DNA from: Bacillus sp. NTK034
GTDB lineage: Bacteria; Bacillota; Bacilli; Bacillales; Cytobacillaceae
Reading direction: 5' to 3'
Length of the DNA: 64,000 bases
Assembly (NCBI RefSeq): GCF_017303275.1
Contig: NZ_JAFKOJ010000011.1
Coordinates: forward strand, 102,421 to 166,420
Every line of letters begins with the position of its first letter. Positions within the stretch are counted from its first letter, which is position 1. Below, one piece after another: positions 15,690 to 23,134 of this stretch. Below the pieces are notes generated by a model that was given only the letters and a program-made list of their open reading frames with translations, was not told the origin of the DNA and did not search any database. The translations under genes were made by a program, and so were the position numbers.

Positions 15690-16049
15690 CTCTTCTTTTA
15701 CATATTAATAAACTTCTATAAGTAAATAATATCGCATACTAGCCAATAATTAACCATCCACTTAGATCTAAATTTAACCATCCACTTTAACCATATAAAA
15801 ATGCCGCTCACAGCTTATAATGGGTACAGCATACTATTCTTGGATTCTGCTTATCAGGCATAGAGATTTCCCCAGCTTCCAAAATATCACTATTAATCTA
15901 ATGAGGCAATTTCATAAGATACTCCCTCAAATCATCTGGCAGCTCGTTCACGGCTAGTACTTTAAAATAGCTGACAGTATAGTTTTTTGAGTAGAATATG
16001 GAAAAATTATGTTATTATTATCAAAGACTATTTTTAAGCGGGGATAATA
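15690..16049. other. Intergenic stretch with a possible gene remnant
   Basis: About 360 bases. On the minus strand a frame without a start codon (15908-16010 roughly) encodes a C-terminus-like NYTVSYFKVLAVNELPDD-type sequence ending in KLPH and stop, perhaps a decayed gene. The right end carries the vanZ-like promoter, TTGAGT and TTATTAT elements. Confidence 0.35.
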
Positions 16050-16526
16050 ATGAAAAAGATAATAAGGTTGATCATGGGAATTAGCTTTCTTTCTTACTTA
16101 TGTGCCTTAACCGTATTACTGTTCTTTATATCGAGAGGATATTGGTCAGACATGCCTTTAATGGAATATATGAAGCATTCCTCAAACTTTGTGCCCTTTA
16201 AAACAATTAATGGGTATGTGATGGCAATTCCCAATGGAAGCATGAATTTAATCATTCCTATAAAAAACCTAGCCGGTAATGTGGCTGCATTTTTGCCAAT
16301 GGGAATTTTTCTGCCCTATTATATTAGAAGGCTAAACAGACTTAAGTCATTTACAATTACCATGACTGTCATGATCCTTAGTGTGGAAATTATTCAGCTG
16401 GTCTCAAAAAGAGGCAGTTTGGATATTGATGACTTTATTCTAAATATCATTGGAGCTTTAATAGGGTTTGGATTATGGAAAGCCATGACAGCCCGGAAAG
16501 CAAGGAAAAATGCAGTGAACGTATAA
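16050..16526 (+). CDS. VanZ-like membrane protein
   Basis: 158 residues with four membrane segments and the VanZ signature: N-terminal FVPFKTI, then NLAGNVAAFLPMGIFLPY and the C-terminal SLDIDDFILNIIGALIGFGLWK. VanZ relatives are linked to lipoglycopeptide resistance in enterococci; other members are of unknown function. Two convergent genes share the terminator behind it. Start is supported by GGGGATAAT. Confidence 0.88.
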   Translation: MKKIIRLIMGISFLSYLCALTVLLFFISRGYWSDMPLMEYMKHSSNFVPFKTINGYVMAIPNGSMNLIIPIKNLAGNVAAFLPMGIFLPYYIRRLNRLKSFTITMTVMILSVEIIQLVSKRGSLDIDDFILNIIGALIGFGLWKAMTARKARKNAVNV

Positions 16527-16533
16527 TAAATGC

Positions 16534-16562
16534 CTGTCTAACTGATATAGACAGGCATTTCC
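16534..16562. terminator. Bidirectional terminator
   Basis: AATGCCTGTCTA-ACTGA-TATAGACAGGCATT between the convergent vanZ-like gene and serine hydrolase gene, with A/T runs on both sides. Confidence 0.85.
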
Positions 16563-16563
16563 A

Positions 16564-18015
16564 TTATCTTGCTTTATTAAAAATTAATCTAATCAGCTGC
16601 AGCCCATTTATTGCTAGCATAATTACAGCCAAAATTGTTAAAAGCGAGATATCCGGTGCAAAGACAGAGACAGAATGCCAAGGAGAAGATGTGCTGGATG
16701 TGAAAAGAGGGATTAGTGCAGCTGACAGGCCAATAAAAATCAGCCCTAAGAAAAGTCCCGTCCCCTTTTTTAAAAACTTCCGGGTTCGGAATCTTTTCCA
16801 TAAATAGATTGCAAGAATTACTAGCAGCAATACACATCCCAGCAAAATGTATTGTATGGTCAAACTATGATTAGGTACTTTTTCAGGCTCATCGCCATTT
16901 AATAGACTAATAATATGATCCTTCAGATAGTAAAGTCCATCTTCCTCTAAAATATGATTCTTATTTGTCAGAATCACGCCGCCCCAGCCGGTATCCGGAA
17001 TATAAAAGACTTCTGCATGCGAATCAGGGGTAGAACCAGAATGCCAGATCATTTCTTTGGGAGTATCAGGGCCTGATATGCGTATTCCTAAGCCATAATA
17101 TCGGTCCTCTCCTGTTTGAACCTGAGGAGTCATAAATAAATCCAGTGTTTTTTCACTGATAAAATGATCTGGCCCTTTCCCGCTCAATAATTTTACAAAT
17201 TGGGCCATATCTGCAGAGCTGGCCGTAATGTAACCGTAAGGTGCCCCGGCATTATCATAGGCTACGGAACTTTTCACCGGCATCCCAAACCAGGATTGAT
17301 AACCGCTAAAGTATCCTCTCTTATAAGCTCCCTCTTTATTGGCTGCAGCATTTTTCATCCCTAAAGGCTGAAAGATCTGCTGTTCCATATACTCTGCATA
17401 GGACATTCCTGTTAGTTCTTCAAGAATCGCACCCAAAATTAAGAAATTGGCATTGCTGTATTGATGCTTCTCACCAGGCTCAGCAGTCAGTTCAACTTCT
17501 GACAATTTCTTGACTTGATTCTTAATATCATTCCTGCCTGTAAACTCTTTATCTGATAGTGCAAGCCCGTCATAGGTACTCAACCCGCTTGTTTGCGCGA
17601 GCAATTGCTCCACTGTTATTTCGGCAGCTTTCCCATTTTTCAGTTTAAACCAGGGAAGATATTCTTGAATGCTGGCATCCAGACGGATGGTTCCATTATC
17701 AGCTAATTTCATAATGGCCATTCCCGTTAATGATTTGCTTATGGAGCCAATCGTAAAAGGAGTTTGTTCTGTAACATCCTCCTCTGATTCTCCAGTAACG
17801 CCCCATGAATGTGAAAAAAACAGCTCATTATTATGAACGATGGCAACTGAAGCTCCTAGAACTTGATATTCTACCAGGTAATCCTTAATTGCCTTCTCAA
17901 TTTTTGCTTCGATGCCTTCTTCAGCTGAAGCCGAGTTTACAAGCAAATAACTAAATGAAGTGAACAAGAAAAGAACCAATAATATCTTTAATAAACTGGA
18001 CGGCAAGACTGCCAT
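16564..18015 (-). CDS. Serine hydrolase, class C beta-lactamase/PBP4*-like
   Basis: 483 residues. A signal peptide (LLKILLVLFLFTSFSYLLVNSASA) leads into a beta-lactamase domain with S91-I-S-K94 (nucleophile and base), Y186-S-N and WHSGSTP in place of KTG. Three C-terminal membrane segments (residues about 385-480) anchor it. This layout is that of Bacillus PBP4*/PbpE- and PbpX-like proteins, which act on peptidoglycan or related peptides at the surface. Monocistronic; convergent with the vanZ-like gene. Confidence 0.88.
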   Translation of the reverse strand: MAVLPSSLLKILLVLFLFTSFSYLLVNSASAEEGIEAKIEKAIKDYLVEYQVLGASVAIVHNNELFFSHSWGVTGESEEDVTEQTPFTIGSISKSLTGMAIMKLADNGTIRLDASIQEYLPWFKLKNGKAAEITVEQLLAQTSGLSTYDGLALSDKEFTGRNDIKNQVKKLSEVELTAEPGEKHQYSNANFLILGAILEELTGMSYAEYMEQQIFQPLGMKNAAANKEGAYKRGYFSGYQSWFGMPVKSSVAYDNAGAPYGYITASSADMAQFVKLLSGKGPDHFISEKTLDLFMTPQVQTGEDRYYGLGIRISGPDTPKEMIWHSGSTPDSHAEVFYIPDTGWGGVILTNKNHILEEDGLYYLKDHIISLLNGDEPEKVPNHSLTIQYILLGCVLLLVILAIYLWKRFRTRKFLKKGTGLFLGLIFIGLSAALIPLFTSSTSSPWHSVSVFAPDISLLTILAVIMLAINGLQLIRLIFNKAR

Positions 18016-18489
18016 ATAACCTCTCCCTCTGCCAGTGTTCTTGATTAACGGTTTGTCCCGTTGCTGGGATGCTAAAAAATATCTATAGGCACATTCCCTT
18101 TCTTGATTTCATCTTGCCTGTATTTGGAAATCTATATAATGAGCCTCAGCTTTATTTTCAAATAGGACTTGAGACGCAGTAGAAGATCGGACTCTTTTCA
18201 TCAAAATAGATAACATGGAAAATAATGCAGGTTAATGTGGAATGATGGAGGATACACATGGGGCAGGGAAACAAATAACGAGACTGCAGTGCTTAGATTT
18301 CTTTTGCCTATAGAACTGATGGAATGATGATTTTACTATTCCATACCAGCTGCGAACCTTACTGCCTTTTTTTCATTTATTGCTCTCCTTCTTTTTCAAA
18401 CACAACCACGTTATTTAGTACATGCACTGATTGGGTGCCTATGCATACTTTATCTGAGAAATTCAATTTCACAAAAGGACTGAGCAGCA
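18016..18489. other. Intergenic region, no gene seen
   Basis: About 470 bases between divergent genes. No frame with a good ribosome site was found. It should contain both promoters; the pyrimidine-rich segment 18365-18400 is the only compositional feature noted. Confidence 0.5.
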
Positions 18490-19101
18490 ATGGTTAAATA
18501 TTTGGATTACACCTCTCCGTCTTTAAATTACTTTTTTGATGTAAACAAAAGCAATCTGATGAAAAAAGATAACCGGAATTTAATAAATGTTTTGGGCATT
18601 CAGCAATTAAACACGCTGGAAGATGTCTCGCTTCTGGACATCTATCTTAGCAAAAATAATGTAATAGAACCTCATTATCACCAAAACGCTGCTGAATTGG
18701 TTTATTGCATATCCGGAGCTGCAACGGTTTCATTACTTAATCCATTTACAAAACAAATCCTGAACTATTACATTACACCCGGGCAAGTAGCCAATGTCCC
18801 TCAAGGCTGGTGGCATTATGAGGTAGCTAATACCGACAGCACTCATCTGCTGGCCATCTTTAATGCTCCTTCTCCTGAAGTCATCCTGGGATCTGACATT
18901 CTAAAATTAACACCTTCAAATATAATGGCGCACACTTATTGTATGGATGAAAAGCAATGGAAGAAGACCGTAGCACCTGTCCAGCCTTCAACCTTTATCG
19001 GACCGGCAAAAGACTGCAGCAGAAATGCTAATAGCCCTGAACCAAACCAGCAATATCAATACACCCAGCAATATTTCCCTCAGCACATGTATTATTATTG
19101 A
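18490..19101 (+). CDS. Cupin-domain protein with Gln/Tyr-rich tail
   Basis: 203 residues, paralogue of the cupin at 9930. It has NNVIEPHYHQNAAELVYCISGAA (H, H, E ligands) and GQVANVPQGWWHYEVA (H). The shared middle and end (LGSDILKLTPSNIMAHTYCMD; STFIGPAKD) match the first copy (GSDTLRLTPPEVFQMAYGVD; VVIGPPAK). The C-terminus is rich in Gln and Tyr (PNQQYQYTQQYFPQHMYYY), a composition seen in spore coat proteins. A coat-associated cupin like OxdD is therefore one possibility, not established. Confidence 0.8.
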   Translation: MVKYLDYTSPSLNYFFDVNKSNLMKKDNRNLINVLGIQQLNTLEDVSLLDIYLSKNNVIEPHYHQNAAELVYCISGAATVSLLNPFTKQILNYYITPGQVANVPQGWWHYEVANTDSTHLLAIFNAPSPEVILGSDILKLTPSNIMAHTYCMDEKQWKKTVAPVQPSTFIGPAKDCSRNANSPEPNQQYQYTQQYFPQHMYYY

Positions 19102-19110
19102 TGGTTTCAC

Positions 19111-19132
19111 AGGCATGGAAATTACCATGCCT
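19111..19132 (+). terminator. Hairpin terminator
   Basis: AGGCATGG-AAATTA-CCATGCCT then GCCTTCTT. It lies 10 bases after the cupin stop and resembles the terminator of the other cupin gene. Confidence 0.65.
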
Positions 19133-19148
19133 GCCTTCTTAGATTCTC

Positions 19149-19856
19149 TTAGCATATACAAGTCTTTCGCTTAACCCCAACCCGGTCCTTCGACTCCACC
19201 TTCTCAATATATTCCTTTGCCAAAGGAACTTTACAGGCAGAGTTTCCGACGTCTACATGCACTTTTCCGATATGTTCAGCGACATTCTTCGCTTCCGCAT
19301 TCAGGTCCGGTACATAAGAGCCCACTGAGATGACAAAGCCATTCATCACATACCGTACTCGGTTTTTTTCCTCATGAATGGTATTTTTAACTTTACTCAA
19401 TAATGCTTTTATTTCGCTGACATCCAGCTGATTATCAGATGTGATTGATACATAATTGGAATAAGTGCTCCAGCCGCAGACCGAAACCATTTCATCCTCT
19501 GATTTGATCCACTCCCGGGCCAGTTCAAGAGCATAATCACTTTCCGCTGCCACCTGGGCAACTGTATACTCCGCAGCCATGTACCAATATGCCTTTTCAG
19601 CCCATTCCTGTAAAGTCTCCTTTGTCATAAGCCTCGGATTGACAGATAGTCCTGCCAAATACATCGCATCATGATTTCCTGATTCATATAATTGCAGTGC
19701 CAGGCCATGATCCTTCTTTGCAAACTTCACAAGCTTTTTTAAATCTCCAACCTTCACGCCAAAAAAGGGCTCCTTCGCCCCGTGATTCATAAAGATCCGC
19801 TTGGTCTGCTCTGTACCAAGCTCCTCAAGCTTTTGCATGATTTCTTCGTAAGTCAT
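19149..19856 (-). CDS. DNA alkylation repair protein, AlkD-like
   Basis: 235 residues from ATG 19856, selected by AAAGGGAG upstream. The all-helical HEAT-like pattern and FFGVKVGDLKKLVKFAKK...YESGNHDAMYLAGL...VCGWSTYSNYV fit the AlkD/DUF6-type DNA glycosylase family that removes alkylated purines without base flipping. The C-terminal third (NTIHEEKNRVRYVMNGFVISVGSYVPDL) is also typical. It appears monocistronic. Confidence 0.85.
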   Translation of the reverse strand: MTYEEIMQKLEELGTEQTKRIFMNHGAKEPFFGVKVGDLKKLVKFAKKDHGLALQLYESGNHDAMYLAGLSVNPRLMTKETLQEWAEKAYWYMAAEYTVAQVAAESDYALELAREWIKSEDEMVSVCGWSTYSNYVSITSDNQLDVSEIKALLSKVKNTIHEEKNRVRYVMNGFVISVGSYVPDLNAEAKNVAEHIGKVHVDVGNSACKVPLAKEYIEKVESKDRVGVKRKTCIC

Positions 19857-19952
19857 ATTCTCTCTCCCTTTCAAATAGCCACCTCTTCATTATGGACCTT
19901 GATCATTAATATTAAGCAGGAACTTTGAGTGATTCTCAGATTAGCCTCCTAT

Positions 19953-20072
19953 TTACTCAATTAATTCCTCTACAAAGCTGAATTGAACTATATACAAAAT
20001 AAAATAGGCTACAACCGAAGAGCTGATGCCCATTAAGTTCATTAACGAGGTGACATCATTCTTTTGGTTCAT
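19953..20072 (-). CDS. Tiny membrane protein, 39 aa, coupled to upstream gene
   Basis: Its ATG overlaps the stop of the 199-residue gene (ATGA), so translation is coupled. The sequence MNQKNDVTSLMNLMG is followed by one membrane segment (SSSVVAYFILYIVQFSFV) and EELIE. Function unknown. Confidence 0.55.
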   Translation of the reverse strand: MNQKNDVTSLMNLMGISSSVVAYFILYIVQFSFVEELIE

Positions 20073-20668
20073 AGATCCATCCTTATCTCCAGGTCTGTGG
20101 GCTGCTTCTTAAAAGGAGTTTTATACTCTTTGAAAATAAACTCCAGCCCGGATATATCATCTGGCAGAGGAGGAGATACAACGAAATTGTGATTGATATG
20201 TCCGCTTGAACCTCCTCCGCCCGTTTCTCTTGTATCATATTCACCACTTATTTCAAGACTCCAGAAACTATGACGAAAAAACCGATCTCTTTCATCTTCT
20301 GCGTCAGCTTCCCAATCAATATTAAAATTCACAACACTCGAATTCTCATATTGCCGAATAAAGTTGACTGAGTATATAGACTTTTCTTTCTCAACTGACC
20401 TCGAAATCGGGATATACTTCTGGAAATTTACAGGCTCGACCTGCGGGCGGAAATGCTCATCATTTTCAAGCAGTCCGAATAATGACCTTAGATAATCCTC
20501 ATAAAGGCCATACTTTTCTGCCCAATCCGAAATCACTTCAAGCCGCGGATACCCAGGGTTATCAGATAATTCCTTCCGCTGCTTCAGCAAAGAACAGATC
20601 TTCTCGTCAATGGATAACAGTCTTTCATCATAATGCTCTGCAGGTCTTTCAAACGGCATTCTTTTCAC
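20069..20668 (-). CDS. Hypothetical protein, 199 aa
   Basis: Not recognised. Cytoplasmic. Residues 14-40 (HYDERLLSIDEKICSLLKQRKELS) resemble the first helix of chorismate mutase-like folds, but no active site is evident. The C-terminal part is beta-rich with a GGGGSS turn. GTG 20668 has GGAGGAG six bases upstream. It lies 18 bases after the DUF2268 lipoprotein gene and overlaps the tiny membrane gene, forming a three-gene operon. Confidence 0.7.
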   Translation of the reverse strand: MKRMPFERPAEHYDERLLSIDEKICSLLKQRKELSDNPGYPRLEVISDWAEKYGLYEDYLRSLFGLLENDEHFRPQVEPVNFQKYIPISRSVEKEKSIYSVNFIRQYENSSVVNFNIDWEADAEDERDRFFRHSFWSLEISGEYDTRETGGGGSSGHINHNFVVSPPLPDDISGLEFIFKEYKTPFKKQPTDLEIRMDL

Positions 20669-20686
20669 CCTAACTCCTCCTTCGTG

Positions 20687-21649
20687 CTACTGATAATTTT
20701 TTAAATACTGCCCCTCTTGAAAAATCCTTTCCGCATTCAAGGCTGTCCACTCTTCCGGAGTAGTAGCCGGATGCAGTTTGAGATAAGATTCTATCATCTT
20801 ATAGCCTTCACTGTAGCCATAATGACGGGGAAGGGCCTGACCGCCCATTAAGATCTCCAGAGAGCGATTTAGATCATATGTATCCAGATCCCCTTCAATT
20901 TTGGCCCAAAAAGTTTTATTAAACATTGGGTCCACATGAGAAAAGGTGATATCTGGATAAACGAGTTTTTCAAACATCACAGCTTTCCCTTCAAAAATGA
21001 GAGTATCCAGCACAGAAAAAGACATACCCATCTTTAAGTGTTTCTCAGTCCAGATACTGTGATGATATTCATGCGCTATGCCTGCTCTAATCATATCTTC
21101 TGTGTAAAATTCATTGTAAAAGACAGTAATCTTTCCAGCTCCTGCCGCGACCATTGTATTGGCATCTCCGGGATGTGAAGGAAAAACGCAAACTGCTGTT
21201 TCATTCTCCGAAGGTAAATAATCTGAGGATTTAAAAAGTGCTTCCTTAATGACAGCATTTGTTTTTTCTTCATCGATTTCGTTCAGAACTTTCGTAATTG
21301 AATCAGGGTTTTCAGGAGTCCAATTCAGCAGGCTATCTACCATGTGGAGGTGTTCTCCGTCCTTAAAGCAGGTGCTGTAGACATTATTTATTATATTATT
21401 CTGATAAACTTCACCGGCAGCTTCAGGATTTTTTTCGAGCTGATCAATCAGAGAAGTATATAGCTTATAAGCGTGTACGACTTTGTATTTCTGTTTTGTC
21501 TCCGGATGTTCAAATGAATAAACAATCTGTTCTTCAACTTGGTTTTCATCAGGTACATTGCTCGATTTATCCTTTTCGGAACAGGAAGCCAATGTGAACA
21601 GTATCGTCAGCATCACTATAAATCTTGAAAAACACAAAACTCTTTTCAA
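20687..21649 (-). CDS. DUF2268-type zinc peptidase, lipoprotein
   Basis: 320 residues. The lipobox LASC (C23) puts it on the outer face of the membrane. The DUF2268 core has GIAHEYHHSIW (HExxH), an LDTLIFEGKAVMFEK segment with the likely third ligand (E), and C-terminal HYGYSEGYKMIESYL, the GYxxGY signature. Members are putative Zn proteases related to spore or stress functions. It leads the operon with the genes at 20069 and 19953. Confidence 0.85.
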   Translation of the reverse strand: MKRVLCFSRFIVMLTILFTLASCSEKDKSSNVPDENQVEEQIVYSFEHPETKQKYKVVHAYKLYTSLIDQLEKNPEAAGEVYQNNIINNVYSTCFKDGEHLHMVDSLLNWTPENPDSITKVLNEIDEEKTNAVIKEALFKSSDYLPSENETAVCVFPSHPGDANTMVAAGAGKITVFYNEFYTEDMIRAGIAHEYHHSIWTEKHLKMGMSFSVLDTLIFEGKAVMFEKLVYPDITFSHVDPMFNKTFWAKIEGDLDTYDLNRSLEILMGGQALPRHYGYSEGYKMIESYLKLHPATTPEEWTALNAERIFQEGQYLKNYQ

Positions 21650-21674
21650 ACCAACCCCTCCTGATCAAATATTC

Positions 21675-21890
21675 CTAAATTAATTTTACCATAATATGGA
21701 CATTCACTAGGTGACTCTCATAAAAAAACCTGCCCTCATTTACGGAGGCAGGCAGCATAAATCCCTGGACTTCACTCATCTTTATGCAAACATAAACCAT
21801 TCCATAGCTATCAGATGTGACAGGTGTCTCCATCCAATCGCTAAATACATGGACAATCCCCATTCCGTTATTCAATAGAAGCCGTTCCAT
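21675..21890 (-). other. Doubtful ORF crossing a terminator
   Basis: A 71-codon frame (MERLLLNNGMGIVHVFSDWMETPV...) without a clear ribosome site reads through a hairpin with T-run (21724-21747). Part of it looks protein-like (SDSYGMVYVCIKMSEVQGF). It may be the 3' part of a frameshifted gene whose beginning is the frame at 21868-21963. Confidence 0.3.
21724..21748 (-). terminator. Intrinsic terminator
   Basis: On the minus strand CCTGCC-TCCGTAAATGAG-GGCAGG then TTTTTTT. It should end transcripts from the small ORFs between 21868 and 22176. Confidence 0.7.
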
Positions 21891-21963
21891 TCTCTAGGTA
21901 AAACATACCGCAGGGCTCTTTATCATATAAAATTGGATCATTATATACTTCTGTATTATTCAT
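21868..21963 (-). CDS. Possible micro-ORF, 31 aa
   Basis: MNNTEVYNDPILYDKEPCG-type peptide. AAAGGAG lies 17 bases upstream, a long spacing. It overlaps the doubtful ORF 21675-21890 in another frame, so the pair could be one gene broken by a frameshift. Confidence 0.3.
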   Translation of the reverse strand: MNNTEVYNDPILYDKEPCGMFYLENGTASIE

Positions 21964-21974
21964 AGTATCCCGAT

Positions 21975-22070
21975 TTATTTCTCCTTTCTATCTTCAAATG
22001 AAGTTTCACTTCTGGCTTCAATTTTATGGTTCCTTGCTGCTTTTCCCCACCAGCCCATAATCCAAGTCAT
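21975..22070 (-). CDS. Possible micro-ORF, 31 aa
   Basis: MTWIMGWWGKAARNHK-type peptide ending in FEDRKEK. It starts inside the 3' end of the small membrane gene at 22024-22176, in another frame, without its own ribosome site. Coupled translation is possible. Confidence 0.3.
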   Translation of the reverse strand: MTWIMGWWGKAARNHKIEARSETSFEDRKEK

Positions 22071-22176
22071 CAATTGGGGTATAGTTACTGCCTGATATGT
22101 CTCTTCTGGACTTAAACATCCGAAAAAGAATATATATCAGCAAACCTATTACTGCAGTTAATAAAATATAGCGCAC
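22024..22176 (-). CDS. Small membrane protein, 50 aa
   Basis: GTG 22176 is preceded by TAGGAGGTGGC. One membrane segment (YILLTAVIGLLIYILFRMF) is followed by a basic stretch (KSRRDI) and a polar tail (GSNYTPIDDLDYGLVGKSSKEP). The strong ribosome site makes this the best supported of the micro-ORFs here. Function unknown. Confidence 0.6.
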   Translation of the reverse strand: MRYILLTAVIGLLIYILFRMFKSRRDISGSNYTPIDDLDYGLVGKSSKEP

Positions 22177-22480
22177 TCTGCCACCTCCTAACCGTTATTT
22201 CTTATATATCGATAGAAACAGTTCTTCACCCCAACACCATCCAAATACTGTAAATTAAATACTAACCTATCTAAACCAACTTTTCTTCTAAAATTTAAGT
22301 GGATTTTCAATAAACTAAAAAACTCACACCAAAAATAGTAAAAACACTTAGATTATTTTGTTGCATTTTTTTACAAAAAAGGATAATTTTAAGTCATAAA
22401 GAATAATATGTTACATCTGCTGAATTGATGGCAGACCTTATAGCGAGAGAATATATTATGGAAAAAGGGGATTGAAACAT

Positions 22481-22735
22481 ATGCAAAAGTATAGAAGGAG
22501 AAACACGCCAGCTTTTACATTTTTAGCATACTTTACACTGATTGCCGGTGTTGGTCTGTTTCTTATCGGACTTTACAATGCTGATATGGAGCTTAATGAA
22601 AAAGGGTACTACATTGCCGTCATGCTTCTGGTGGCGGTCGGATCCATTTTGACTCAGAAAGTGACACGGGACAATGCCGAAGATGCGGAAATCATGGCAG
22701 AGCAGGAGCGCAGATCAGCTAAAATTGAACAATAA
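22481..22735 (+). CDS. YiaA/YiaB-family membrane protein
   Basis: 84 residues with two membrane segments in the YiaAB two-helix arrangement (TPAFTFLAYFTLIAGVGLFLIGLYNA and GYYIAVMLLVAVGSILTQKVTRD), and an acidic tail (EDAEIMAEQE). Function unknown in the family. ATG 22481 is favoured over TTG 22472 because AAAAAGGGG lies 10 bases before the ATG. Confidence 0.85.
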   Translation: MQKYRRRNTPAFTFLAYFTLIAGVGLFLIGLYNADMELNEKGYYIAVMLLVAVGSILTQKVTRDNAEDAEIMAEQERRSAKIEQ

Positions 22736-22738
22736 TAC

Positions 22739-22771
22739 ACAAGCTCAGAAATGCTTCTGGGCTTTTTCTTT
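22739..22771 (+). terminator. Intrinsic terminator
   Basis: AAGCTCAGAA-ATG-CTTCTGGGCTT then TTTCTTTTTATT, behind the YiaA-like gene. Confidence 0.8.
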
Positions 22772-22788
22772 TTATTAAATAAAATGTG

Positions 22789-22818
22789 TTGACTTTAACA
22801 CTTAAAAGCGTTTAAGAT
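22789..22818 (+). promoter_or_regulatory. Promoter of the phhA leader
   Basis: TTGACT (22789-22794), an 18-base spacer, TAAGAT (22813-22818). The spacer and -10 hold an AAAAGCGTTTAAG motif that recurs at 23092-23104. Confidence 0.65.
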
Positions 22819-22831
22819 ATAAAGCATCCTA

Positions 22832-23069
22832 ATACTTAAATGCTTTGAAGGAATTGAAGTAGTGGTATCCTCCCTGTTACAGAGAGCTGGTGGTGCTGAA
22901 AACCAGTACAAAGGAGATCATGAATTACGTTTCTGGAGCTTCTTATTTCTTTTCTGAAATAAGACGGTTTAGCCGTTATTCTGTGAAGTGGTAAGTTATA
23001 TACTTACAATCAGGGTGGTACCGCGAATAAATTCGTCCCTGCTGAATGAAAATTCAGCAGGGACTTTTT
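22832..23069 (+). ncRNA. Tyrosine T-box leader
   Basis: The T-box sequence AGGGTGGTACCGCG is at 23012-23025. Stem I shows AGTA (loop E, 22858-22861), a distal GAGAGCTGGTGGTGC segment, and GAAT-TAC-G, placing the specifier UAC (Tyr) at 22926-22928. The terminator GTCCCTGCTGAAT-GAAA-ATTCAGCAGGGAC plus T5 is at 23035-23069. The antiterminator would form with uncharged tRNA-Tyr. The logic fits: tyrosine shortage turns on an enzyme that makes tyrosine from phenylalanine. UUC at 22931 is a less suitable alternative specifier. Confidence 0.9.
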
Positions 23070-23134
23070 ATATCCATTTACTTTCGCACTCAAAAGCGTT
23101 TAAGCATGAAAACTAATAAAAGGAGACCTACCAA

